A DNA stretch of 64,000 bases from an uncultured Bacteroidales bacterium (GTDB lineage Bacteria > Bacteroidota > Bacteroidia > Bacteroidales > UBA932), in contig CALUQC010000151.1 in NCBI GenBank assembly GCA_944322805.1, forward strand, positions 1-64,000. The letters are read 5' to 3'. Position 1 is the stretch's first letter; each line of letters begins with the position of its first letter. Of this stretch, positions 36,843 to 43,985 are shown piece by piece. The position numbers were made by a program, and so were the translations under genes. The notes under the pieces are model-generated. The model saw nothing but the letters and a program-made list of their open reading frames with translations. It searched no databases and was not told where the DNA came from.

Positions 36843-38018
36843 ATGAGAAAATTTATCGACAAAATAAAGCCTGCTTTCGAAAAAGGCGGCAAACTCGGAT
36901 TTCTGCATTCGACTTTCGATGCTTTCGAGTCATTCCTCTATGTTCCGGACACCGTGACTAAAAAAGGCTCGCATGTCAGGGACTGCGTGGATCTGAAAAG
37001 AATCATGATTATCATGGTGCTGGCGCTCGTTCCGGCAATGCTTTTCGGCATTTGGAATACCGGATACCAGCACAAGCTGGCATTCGGACTCGATGACTGG
37101 GGATTCTGGAACGTGGTATGGTACGGCCTTGTAAAAGTGATTCCGCTGTACCTCGTTTCCTACATCGTAGGTCTCGGCATAGAATTCATTTCAGCCCAGA
37201 TCCGCGGACATGAAGTCAATGAAGGATACCTCGTATCGGGCATGCTTATTCCGCTCATAGTTCCGGCTGACGTTCCGCTCTGGACACTTGCACTGGCCGT
37301 GGCGTTTGCAGTCATACTCGGCAAGGAAGTTTTCGGAGGCACAGGTATGAATATCTGGAATCCGGCCTTGCTGGCCCGCGCGTTCCTGTTCTTCTCCTAC
37401 CCGAGCAAAATGTCCGGAGACACCATCTGGACTCCGGGCGTGACCCGCTATTTGGCTGAAGGCAAGGCTTATGCCTGCGGAAACGGCCTCGTGGACGGCT
37501 TCTCCGGCGCAACGCCTCTGGCACATCCGTCTGTAGAAGGGTTGCAGAATGCAGGGACTTCGCTCTGGGACATGATAGCCGGTGTGATTCCGGGATGCGT
37601 CGGCGAGACATCCGTCATAGCCATCCTCATAGGTGCAGTCATCCTGATCTGGACCGGAGTGGCAAGCTGGAAGATAATGCTTTCTTCCGTCATCGGAGGC
37701 CTGGCCATGGGCTATCTCGGCTTTGCAGTCGGAGCTACGGATCTCCCGGGGTACTGGCAGCTTGTCATGGGCGGTTTCCTTTTCGGAACAGTATTCATGG
37801 CGACCGACCCGGTAACTTCCGCCCAGACAGAGACGGGAAAATGGATATACGGTTTCCTCGTGGGAGCACTTGCAGTGACTGTCAGGATGTTCAACCCTGG
37901 CTATCCTGAGGGAATGATGCTCGCCATCCTGCTTATGAATACATTCGCACCTCTGATCGACCACTATGTAGTCAACGGTGCAATCAGCAGAAGGGCCGGA
38001 AAAATCAAAACCGCTTAA
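36843..38018 (+). CDS. nqrB: Na+-NQR subunit B (membrane, covalent FMN)
   Basis: 391 residues with about 10 membrane helices. The covalent FMN attachment motif DGFSGATP is intact (Asp218 to Thr224; FMN expected on Thr224). FGGTGMNIWNPALLARAFLFF is the conserved core of NqrB/RnfD. It holds FMN and riboflavin and forms the sodium path. It sits 12 nt after nqrA and 12 nt before nqrC. Confidence 0.97.
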   Translation: MRKFIDKIKPAFEKGGKLGFLHSTFDAFESFLYVPDTVTKKGSHVRDCVDLKRIMIIMVLALVPAMLFGIWNTGYQHKLAFGLDDWGFWNVVWYGLVKVIPLYLVSYIVGLGIEFISAQIRGHEVNEGYLVSGMLIPLIVPADVPLWTLALAVAFAVILGKEVFGGTGMNIWNPALLARAFLFFSYPSKMSGDTIWTPGVTRYLAEGKAYACGNGLVDGFSGATPLAHPSVEGLQNAGTSLWDMIAGVIPGCVGETSVIAILIGAVILIWTGVASWKIMLSSVIGGLAMGYLGFAVGATDLPGYWQLVMGGFLFGTVFMATDPVTSAQTETGKWIYGFLVGALAVTVRMFNPGYPEGMMLAILLMNTFAPLIDHYVVNGAISRRAGKIKTA

Positions 38019-38030
38019 TATTTATATGGT

Positions 38031-38897
38031 ATGAATACGAATGGCAATACATATACCGTAATATACTCGGTGGTCTTAGTAGTGTTGGTCGCTGCTATCC
38101 TGGCTTTCGTAGCAATGAGCCTTCAAGACAAGCAGAACGAGAACATAAAGATAGAGACCATCACGAAAGTCCTCAGCGCGGCATCCCAGGCCGATGAAAA
38201 CGTCACTATCGACGAGACCACGGACGTGCTGAAGATGTACACGGAAAACATCACCGACGCTTTCGAAGTGGACGGGACCGGTGCCGTGAAAAGACACATG
38301 GACATGGGAAAGGATGATCCGAAGAAAATCCAGGTGCCTTCCACCGCCGATCTCAAGAAGCAGAACGACATACTGAAAAAAATAGCCGGAGCGAAAAGCG
38401 ATGCCGACAAGGAGAGCCTGCTGAAATCTCTCAGCCTCCCTGTATTCGTTTTCGACATAAACGGCAAGGAAATTTCCGTCATTCCATGCTACGGAGCCGG
38501 ACTGTGGGGTCCAATATGGGGATACATAGCCCTGGCCAATGACGGGAAGACCATAGAAGGAGCCATTTTCGACCATAAGGGAGAAACTCCGGGATTAGGA
38601 GCAAAGATTGCGGAAGCCCCGTTCTATACGTCTTTCCGCGGAAAGGCTCTCGGAGATGGCGAAACGGCCTTTGCCGTAGAAAAAGGCAAACATGCCGGAG
38701 TTCCGGACTGCGTGGATGCCATCAGCGGTGCTACCATTACTTCCCAGGCACTCGGACGCGGTATCAACCTCTGGGCTACATACTACCGTCCGTATCTGAA
38801 AACGATGGCGGCAGAAGCGGAAGCCGTGACACTTGAAAATCAGACCGATTCCACAGCTGCGGTCATTCCTGCCGCCAGCATTGAACCGGTTAAATAG
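38031..38897 (+). CDS. nqrC: Na+-NQR subunit C (covalent FMN)
   Basis: 288 residues. One N-terminal membrane helix (about 10-30) is followed by a periplasmic FMN-binding domain. Motifs: CYGAGLWGPIWGYIAL, KGETPGLGAKI and the flavinylation motif DAISGATITS (FMN expected on Thr235). A covalent FMN carrier between NqrB and the Fe centre. An ApbE-type flavin transferase is required and is not in this window. A good ribosome site (CGGAGGA) sits between this gene and nqrD. Confidence 0.97.
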   Translation: MNTNGNTYTVIYSVVLVVLVAAILAFVAMSLQDKQNENIKIETITKVLSAASQADENVTIDETTDVLKMYTENITDAFEVDGTGAVKRHMDMGKDDPKKIQVPSTADLKKQNDILKKIAGAKSDADKESLLKSLSLPVFVFDINGKEISVIPCYGAGLWGPIWGYIALANDGKTIEGAIFDHKGETPGLGAKIAEAPFYTSFRGKALGDGETAFAVEKGKHAGVPDCVDAISGATITSQALGRGINLWATYYRPYLKTMAAEAEAVTLENQTDSTAAVIPAASIEPVK

Positions 38898-38911
38898 CGG
38901 AGGAAAACATC

Positions 38912-39535
38912 ATGAGTGATATAAATTTCAAAGAAGTATTGTTGAAGCCTATTTTCAAAGGCAACCCCGTGACGGTATTAGTGCTCGGAATCTGCTCCTC
39001 GCTGGCAGTGACGGTACAGCTCAAGGGAGCCCTGGTCATGGCCCTTTCCGTCACGATAGTCACCGGACTTTCGAGTTTCGTGGTGTCCATCATCAGAAAT
39101 TCGATTCCTAACCGTATCAGAATCATCGTTCAGCTGGTCGTAGTCGCACTGATGGTGATACTTGTCGACCAGATACTGAAAGCATACTCCTACAGCATAA
39201 GCAAATCCCTGTCGGTATATGTCGGACTTATCATTACGAACTGTATTGTGATGGGACGCATCGAGGCTTACGCCCTCGGGAACAAGCCTATCCCGTCCCT
39301 CCTGGACGGTCTGGCAAACGGAGCCGGCTACGGCCTCATTCTCGTGGTACTGGCATTTTTCAGGGAGATTCTCGGCTCGGGGACACTTTTCGGATACAGA
39401 ATCATTCCACAGGCATTCTATGATGCGGGATATATGGACAACGGTCTGGTCATACTGCCGCCGATGGCCCTTATTCTCCTCGGACTGATAGTATGGATAC
39501 AGAGAAGCATCCAGAAAGACCTGCAGGAAAAATAA
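38912..39535 (+). CDS. nqrD: Na+-NQR subunit D
   Basis: 207 residues, six predicted membrane helices. Conserved NqrD/RnfE segments include ILGICSSLAVT, LIITNCIVMGRIEAYAL and LANGAGYGLILV. Together with NqrE it houses the membrane Fe-S centre in the known V. cholerae complex; Cys within ICSS and TNC are the expected ligands. The start ATG has a strong SD 8 nt upstream. Confidence 0.96.
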   Translation: MSDINFKEVLLKPIFKGNPVTVLVLGICSSLAVTVQLKGALVMALSVTIVTGLSSFVVSIIRNSIPNRIRIIVQLVVVALMVILVDQILKAYSYSISKSLSVYVGLIITNCIVMGRIEAYALGNKPIPSLLDGLANGAGYGLILVVLAFFREILGSGTLFGYRIIPQAFYDAGYMDNGLVILPPMALILLGLIVWIQRSIQKDLQEK

Positions 39536-39552
39536 CGTAAACTCGAATCGAC

Positions 39553-40161
39553 ATGGAATATATAAGTTTATTCGTAAAGTCAATTTTCATTGACAACATG
39601 ATATTCGCCTACTTTCTGGGCATGTGCTCGTATCTGGCGGTATCAAAAAGCGTAAAGACAGCGACAGGTTTGGGTATAGCGGTGATTTTCGTCCTTTTGG
39701 TGACCCTTCCCATAAATTATCTTCTGAACGAGCATGTCCTGAAGCCGGGGGCTCTCGCATGGGCGGGGCTGCCGGATGTGGATCTGAGCTTCCTCAGCTT
39801 TATCATCTTCATCGCCGTGGTAGCCGCGATTACACAGATAGTGGAGATGGTGGTGGAGAAGTTCGCTCCGACCCTGTATTCCCAGCTCGGAATCTTCCTG
39901 CCGCTGATTGCCGTGAACTGCGCCATCCTCGGAGGTTCTCTGTTCATGCAGGAAAGGGATTTCGTCAACGTCGGTGAAGCCACGGTCTATGCGCTCGGCT
40001 CCGGAATCGGCTGGTTCCTGGCAATCGTGACCCTTGCTGCCATCAGGGAAAAAATGGAATACTCCAACGTTCCTGCGGCACTCAAGGGACTGGGAATCAC
40101 TTTCATCACCGTGGGGCTCATGGCCATATCGTTCATGACATTCATGGGTATTCAACTGTAA
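39553..40161 (+). CDS. nqrE: Na+-NQR subunit E
   Basis: 202 residues, six membrane helices, homologous to NqrD but inverted in the membrane. Motifs [20 protein letters not shown] and [17 protein letters not shown] contain the two Cys that complete the Fe centre with NqrD. Forms the core of the sodium pump. It lies 15 nt before nqrF. Confidence 0.96.
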   Translation: MEYISLFVKSIFIDNMIFAYFLGMCSYLAVSKSVKTATGLGIAVIFVLLVTLPINYLLNEHVLKPGALAWAGLPDVDLSFLSFIIFIAVVAAITQIVEMVVEKFAPTLYSQLGIFLPLIAVNCAILGGSLFMQERDFVNVGEATVYALGSGIGWFLAIVTLAAIREKMEYSNVPAALKGLGITFITVGLMAISFMTFMGIQL

Positions 40162-40176
40162 AGCGGGAGGAGAACA

Positions 40177-41436
40177 ATGATAACGACCATTATTTCAGGA
40201 GTAATTACCATCGTAGTAATTACAGTCTTGCTTGTAGCAGTGCTCCTGTTCGTAAAGATCAAGCTCACCCCTGCAGGCAAGGTCAAGATAGACATTAATG
40301 ACGGCAAAAAAGTAATTGAGGTGACACCGGGCTCATCGCTTCTGAGCACTCTCGCCGAGCAGAAGATATTCCTTTCTTCCGCATGCGGCGGAAAGGGCAG
40401 CTGCGGACAGTGCAAGTGCCAGGTAATGGAGGGCGGCGGTACGATCCTTCCGACCGAAGTCGGCTTTTTCAACCGTAAACAGATAAACAATCACTGGAGA
40501 CTCGGATGCCAGGTGAAGGTGAAGGAGGACATGAAGATCCAGATTTCCGAGTCGGCGCTCAGCGTCAAAAAGTGGGACTGCGAAGTGGTTTCCAATCACA
40601 ATGTGTCCACTTTCATCAAGGAGTTCGTGGTAAAACTTCCGGAAGGCGAGCATCTGCATTTCCGCTCGGGAGGATATATCCAGGTGGATGTACCTGCCGT
40701 TACGGTAGACTTCAGGAACATCGACGTGGACGAGCAGTATCGCGAAGACTGGGAGAAAATGGGGGCATTCGACCTGAAAATGGTGAACTCGGTGCCGACT
40801 GTCAGGGCGTACTCCATGGCCTGCTACCCGGCAGAAGGCGATATCATCAAGCTGAACGTGAGAATCGCGACTCCGCCGGTGGACAGGGCTACCAGGAAAT
40901 TCCTGCCGGTCAATCCGGGCGTTTGCTCTTCATACATCTTCTCACTCAAACCGGGCGACAAGGTGACTATTTCCGGTCCTTACGGAGAATTCTTCCTGCC
41001 GGATAATCTGCCTGCCGACCAGGAACTGATCTTCATCGGAGGAGGTGCCGGAATGGCTCCTATGAGAAGCCACATCATGCATCTGTTCAAGACCGAGAAG
41101 ACTGCGAGGAAGGTGAATTTCTTCTACGGAGCCCGCAGCCTGAAAGAGGCATTCTATCTCGATGACTATCACGCTCTCGAGAAAGAGTTCCCTAACTTCA
41201 AGTTCCATCTGGCACTTGACAGGCCTGATCCTGCAGCCGATGCCGCCGGAGTGGCCTATACGGCCGGATTCGTACACACGGTCCTGTACGAGACTTATCT
41301 GAAGCAGCATGAGGCACCGGAAGACTGCCTGTACCTGATGTGCGGTCCTCCTATGATGTCGGCGTCGGTAGTCAGCCTGCTCGACAGTCTCGGAGTACCT
41401 CCGGAGAATATCCTGTACGATAACTTTGGAGCCTGA
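40177..41436 (+). CDS. nqrF: Na+-NQR subunit F, NADH dehydrogenase with 2Fe-2S and FAD
   Basis: 419 residues. An N-terminal membrane helix (3-26), then a ferredoxin domain with Cys70, Cys76, Cys79 and Cys111 as 2Fe-2S ligands. Next an FAD domain (RAYSMACYPAEGD) and an NADH domain (FIGGGAGMAPMRSH, FFYGARS, LYLMCGPPMM). The C-terminus is ILYDNFGA. It accepts electrons from NADH. A strong SD (GGGAGGAG) precedes the start. The last 23 bases of the gene are the first part of a 26-bp sequence repeated at 42,297-42,322, which brackets the toxin-antitoxin island downstream. Confidence 0.97.
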   Translation: MITTIISGVITIVVITVLLVAVLLFVKIKLTPAGKVKIDINDGKKVIEVTPGSSLLSTLAEQKIFLSSACGGKGSCGQCKCQVMEGGGTILPTEVGFFNRKQINNHWRLGCQVKVKEDMKIQISESALSVKKWDCEVVSNHNVSTFIKEFVVKLPEGEHLHFRSGGYIQVDVPAVTVDFRNIDVDEQYREDWEKMGAFDLKMVNSVPTVRAYSMACYPAEGDIIKLNVRIATPPVDRATRKFLPVNPGVCSSYIFSLKPGDKVTISGPYGEFFLPDNLPADQELIFIGGGAGMAPMRSHIMHLFKTEKTARKVNFFYGARSLKEAFYLDDYHALEKEFPNFKFHLALDRPDPAADAAGVAYTAGFVHTVLYETYLKQHEAPEDCLYLMCGPPMMSASVVSLLDSLGVPPENILYDNFGA

Positions 41437-41439
41437 TTT
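41414..41439 (+). repeat. 26-bp direct repeat, copy 1, overlapping the nqrF 3' end
   Basis: The sequence starts TGTACGATAACTTTGGAGCC and ends TGATTT, and covers the nqrF codons for the C-terminal YDNFGA plus the stop. An identical copy occurs 883 bp downstream. The two copies flank the YefM/YoeB module. Confidence 0.9.
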
Positions 41440-41483
41440 TGGGATGAAAACAAAGTCACAAAAAAGGCATAAAAAGAGAATAG

Positions 41484-41508
41484 AAACCCCTGATTTTCAG
41501 GGGTTTTT
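41484..41508 (+). terminator. Terminator downstream of nqrF
   Basis: AAACCCCTGA (41484-41493) pairs with TCAGGGGTTT (41497-41506) with a 3-nt loop, followed by TTC and more T. A compact, strong hairpin. It lies within the island, between nqrF and the convergent toxin operon, and could also stop transcription from the opposite side. Confidence 0.85.
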
Positions 41509-41534
41509 CTTTTACGAAACACCAAGATAACCCC

Positions 41535-41645
41535 TTACGCCTTTTTTGTCGGGCGGCGGCTCTGTCTGTGAAATTCAACGGCAGCGTATATTATGCCTAT
41601 GATGCCGAGCACGGCAAGTATGGCAAACAAATAGAGCAGCTCCAT
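41535..41645 (-). CDS. Small single-span membrane peptide (36 residues) behind yoeB
   Basis: ATG 41645 to TAA 41535. The peptide begins MELLYLFAILAVLGIIGIIY: a hydrophobic helix of about 18-20 residues (2-22), followed by a basic tail rich in Arg and Lys (EFHRQSRRPTKKA at the end). The gene starts nine nucleotides after the yoeB stop on the same strand, so it is probably co-transcribed as the third gene of the toxin-antitoxin operon. A helix with a short charged tail is seen in small membrane-regulatory peptides and type I toxins, but there is no homologue I can name. The clean span and tail make it a real candidate; expression is unproven. Confidence 0.55.
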   Translation of the reverse strand: MELLYLFAILAVLGIIGIIYAAVEFHRQSRRPTKKA

Positions 41646-41654
41646 AATTTGGGA

Positions 41655-41924
41655 TTATCTGTAATGATACCGCATCGTCATTACCTCAACCTCAATTTCA
41701 GTTTCTTTTATACGATATATTATCCGATGCTCCCTATTGATGCGCCGGGACCAGCACCCGGACAACGCATATTTCAACGGCTCCGGCTTGCCTGTTCCGG
41801 TGTACGGGTGTTCTGTCATATCTTTCAGCAAAGCTGTTATTTTCCTGATTATAGCAGTATTTCCCGACTGTTTCCAATACTCCCAGTCGGCGCGTGCCTG
41901 CATTGAAAAGACCAGGCGGTACAT
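41655..41924 (-). CDS. yoeB: YoeB/Txe-family ribosome-dependent mRNA interferase toxin
   Basis: 89 residues. Full YoeB pattern: YWKQSGNTAIIRKITALLKD, TGTGKPEPLKYALSG, CWSRRINREHRIIY and a C-terminal RYHY. Residues matching the E. coli active site (Glu46, Arg65, His83, Tyr84) are Glu48, Arg67, His87 and Tyr88, so the toxin should be active. It cleaves mRNA in the ribosomal A site when free of antitoxin. One nucleotide separates the antitoxin stop from its ATG. The module lies inside the direct-repeat-bounded segment after nqrF. Confidence 0.95.
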   Translation of the reverse strand: MYRLVFSMQARADWEYWKQSGNTAIIRKITALLKDMTEHPYTGTGKPEPLKYALSGCWSRRINREHRIIYRIKETEIEVEVMTMRYHYR

Positions 41925-41925
41925 A

Positions 41926-42204
41926 TCAGATGCGCGCTAAAAAATCCTCGACCGTTTCCCCGTCGTTCTGTTTGACAGATTCCCCATTGTCCAGCTCGTC
42001 GGATGCGCGCCGTATCGCTTCCATAGTTGCCGGGGACTGCATAATATATTCCGTTTCCTTGATGGCGTTATACTCGTCCATTGAGATGAGCACGGCGGCG
42101 GTGCCGTTCCCCCGGTTTATTACCACGGTGTCGGTGTCGTTTATTACCCTGTCGAGGTATGAGCGCAAGTTCTGCCTGAACTCTGTGAAATTGGCTGTCT
42201 TCAT
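41926..42204 (-). CDS. yefM: YefM/Phd-family antitoxin
   Basis: 92 residues. N-terminal Phd/YefM fold: TANFTEFRQNLRSYLDRVIN, then DTVVINRGNGTAAVLISMDE and YNAIKETEYIM. The C-terminal tail, acidic and probably disordered (about 68-92), wraps the toxin. It neutralises YoeB and represses the operon by binding the promoter. A palindrome with TGTAC/GTACA arms lies 16 nt upstream of its start, as known for YefM operators. Confidence 0.95.
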   Translation of the reverse strand: MKTANFTEFRQNLRSYLDRVINDTDTVVINRGNGTAAVLISMDEYNAIKETEYIMQSPATMEAIRRASDELDNGESVKQNDGETVEDFLARI

Positions 42205-42219
42205 TGTCTGTCCCTTTTA

Positions 42220-42243
42220 TGTACTTGAACACGTACAAATATA
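42220..42243 (-). promoter_or_regulatory. yefM-yoeB promoter (-7) and overlapping YefM-type operator
   Basis: The minus strand holds TATATTTG (42243-42236), matching TAnnTTTG. Overlapping its end is an 18-bp imperfect palindrome, TGTACGTGTTCAAGTACA on the minus strand (42237-42220), with perfect TGTAC/GTACA ends. E. coli YefM binds palindromes with TGTACA cores, so autoregulation is likely. Confidence 0.65.
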
Positions 42244-42296
42244 ATGCTAATTTTTGAAAACGAATGACAATGAGTTAACAACATACGTTAACGTTA

Positions 42297-42322
42297 TGTA
42301 CGATAACTTTGGAGCCTGATTT
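42297..42322 (+). repeat. 26-bp direct repeat, copy 2
   Basis: Identical to 41414-41439. Here the final bases form a small hairpin with the next ones (AGCCTGATTTCAGGCT), which copy 1 lacks; this suggests copy 2 carries the original sequence downstream of nqrF. A near-palindrome around CGTTAACG (42286-42293) lies just before it. Confidence 0.9.
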
Positions 42323-42336
42323 CAGGCTGGAAATAC

Positions 42337-42450
42337 AAAGAAAAGAGGCCCAAAAGTCAAAGACAGACTTAAGGGTCACCCTCATATCATTCTGCATTAT
42401 GCAAAGAAGCCGACCTCAAAAATTCTCTTTTGGGTCGGCCTCTTTTCTTT
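42337..42450 (+). terminator. Terminator, with a longer inverted repeat around it
   Basis: The compact hairpin GCCGACCTCAAAA with TTTTGGGTCGGC (42409-42438; one bulged base) is followed by CTCTTTTCTTT. A second, wider perfect 14-bp pair, AAAGAAAAGAGGCC (42337-42350) with GGCCTCTTTTCTTT (42437-42450), encloses it. Probably the ancestral terminator of the nqr operon, displaced by the island. Confidence 0.65.
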
Positions 42451-42790
42451 AACGTCAGTTCGACGCATTTATGTTGTTCAGGCCCAGGGAATTCGTCGAA
42501 CAGTCGTTAAGGATTTCTACGAAATCCAAATTTCTCAAACCCCAGTCGCTGTGGCGACAGCCCCTTTTCAAGGGGCGCCACCCCCTACCGCCCCCTCGCC
42601 GGGGGCCCGTCGCAGTACTTTCGTCCTGCTCCTCAGCGGAAGTTCGATGATTTCATTTTGAAATTCATCGAACTCACGTTAATTTAACAAAAATTTTTCG
42701 GATTTGCGAAACAAATTCACGGAAATTTCGTATAAATAAATGTCGCGAGATTGTGTATAACTTAATAAAACCGTCTGAGAACTGACGTTA
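42450..42790. repeat. 341-bp element bounded by 12-bp inverted repeats
   Basis: Ends are TAACGTCAGTTC (42450-42461) and GAACTGACGTTA (42779-42790), an exact inverted pair. There is no obvious target-site duplication and no gene inside. It could be a MITE-like element, a repeat-rich intergenic unit, or an invertible segment upstream of queA; the sequence does not decide. Confidence 0.5.
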
Positions 42791-42814
42791 GAATAAGATT
42801 TTTCCATATCAGAA

Positions 42815-43864
42815 ATGAAACTTTCCCAATTTCAATTCAACCTCCCCAAGGAAAAAATTGCACAGGAGCCTCCGAGATGGAGAGATGAGTGCAAATTAAT
42901 GGTCCTCCACAAGAATACGGGGGAAATAGAACACCGGCTTTTCAAAAACATCATAGAATATTTCGGCAAAGGCGACACATTCGTCCTTAACGACACCAAG
43001 GTGTTTCCCGCAAGACTGTACGGAAACAAGGAGAAGACAAAGGCGGAAATCGAAGTGTTCCTGCTCAGGGAACTGAACAGGGAGCAGCGGCTCTGGGACG
43101 TTATCGTCGACCCGGCACGGAAGATAAGAATCGGCAACAAGCTGTATTTCGGAGAGGATGAAAGCCTCGTGGCGGAAGTCATTGACAACACCACGTCAAG
43201 AGGGCGCACCCTCAGATTCCTGTACGACGGCACATACGAAGACTTCAAGGACACGCTCTATTCTCTCGGCGAAACTCCGCTTCCCAAATTCGTGAGGGAC
43301 AAGGTAAAGCCCGAGGACGCCGAAAACTACCAGACCATTTTTGCGAAGAACGAAGGTGCCGTGGCTGCTCCGGCGGCAGGGATGCATTTCAGCAGGGAAT
43401 TGTTCAACAGGATGATTCTCAAAGACATAAACAAGGCATTCATTACCCTTCACATGGGCATCGGCCATTTCAGGTCAGTGGACGTGGAAGATCTCTCCAA
43501 ACACAAGATGGATTCCGAAAGGGTGATAATCCCGGAAGAGACCGCAGACATCATAAACCGCACGAAACGCGAAAAGAACAAGGTGCTTGCAGTAGGTGTC
43601 ACCGTGATGCGGGCTCTCGAGACTTATGTCACCTCATACGATGAAGTGAATCCTTTCGACGGATGGACCAACAAGTTCATTTTCCCTCCGTACAGGTTTG
43701 CCATTCCGGATGCCATAGTCTCCAACTTCCACTTGCCCGGCTCGACAATGCTGATGTCGGTAGCGGCTTTCGGAGAATATGAAAACGTCATGAAGGCGTA
43801 CGATATCGCCTTGAAGGAGGACTACAAGTTCGGTCCATACGGAGATGCACTGCTGATTATCTGA
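42815..43864 (+). CDS. queA: S-adenosylmethionine:tRNA ribosyltransferase-isomerase
   Basis: 349 residues, family-typical. Motifs: [70 protein letters not shown] and [14 protein letters not shown] near the C-terminus. It transfers the ribosyl part of SAM to preQ1 in tRNA, forming epoxyqueuosine. The gene stands alone: the inverted-repeat region lies upstream and a strong terminator downstream. The upstream sequence holds no clear promoter, which is odd for a housekeeping gene. Confidence 0.97.
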   Translation: MKLSQFQFNLPKEKIAQEPPRWRDECKLMVLHKNTGEIEHRLFKNIIEYFGKGDTFVLNDTKVFPARLYGNKEKTKAEIEVFLLRELNREQRLWDVIVDPARKIRIGNKLYFGEDESLVAEVIDNTTSRGRTLRFLYDGTYEDFKDTLYSLGETPLPKFVRDKVKPEDAENYQTIFAKNEGAVAAPAAGMHFSRELFNRMILKDINKAFITLHMGIGHFRSVDVEDLSKHKMDSERVIIPEETADIINRTKREKNKVLAVGVTVMRALETYVTSYDEVNPFDGWTNKFIFPPYRFAIPDAIVSNFHLPGSTMLMSVAAFGEYENVMKAYDIALKEDYKFGPYGDALLII

Positions 43865-43916
43865 GAAACCGCAGTATTTCCGAAAGTAAAAAATCGTAAA
43901 AAGACATAAAAAAGAT

Positions 43917-43953
43917 AAAAAAGGTACGGGAATTTACGTTTCCGTACCTTTTT
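43917..43953 (+). terminator. Terminator of queA
   Basis: AAAAAAGGTACGG (43917-43929) pairs with CCGTACCTTTTT (43942-43953), 12-nt loop, T-run. Being symmetric, it might act in both directions. Confidence 0.85.
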
Positions 43954-43985
43954 GTTTTCCTTTCGCCGTACCTTGGGCAAAAAAA

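Larger units (their letters stand above)
42323..42814. other. Non-coding region before queA: terminator plus nested inverted repeats
   Basis: No convincing gene is present in these 490 bases. The first part holds a terminator; the remainder (42450-42790) is bounded by a perfect 12-bp inverted repeat, TAACGTCAGTTC and GAACTGACGTTA. Inside are GTTCGACG/CGTCGAAC (42458-42465, 42494-42501), GTCGC/GCGAC (42545-42558), GCCCCTT/AAGGGGC (42560-42576), a C/G-rich stretch, and AGTTCGATGA/TCATCGAACT (42641-42650, 42665-42674). No TAnnTTTG promoter was found in either direction. Confidence 0.6.

Noticed and set aside
42241..42296. Possible CRISPR or phage attachment signature
   Set aside because: No regularly spaced repeats and no cas or phage genes; only the 26-bp direct repeat pair is supported.
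42545..42612. GC-rich hairpin series considered as tRNA or attC-like site
   Set aside because: No cloverleaf with anticodon and T-arm can be drawn, and there is no integron integrase nearby; kept only as part of the repeat element.
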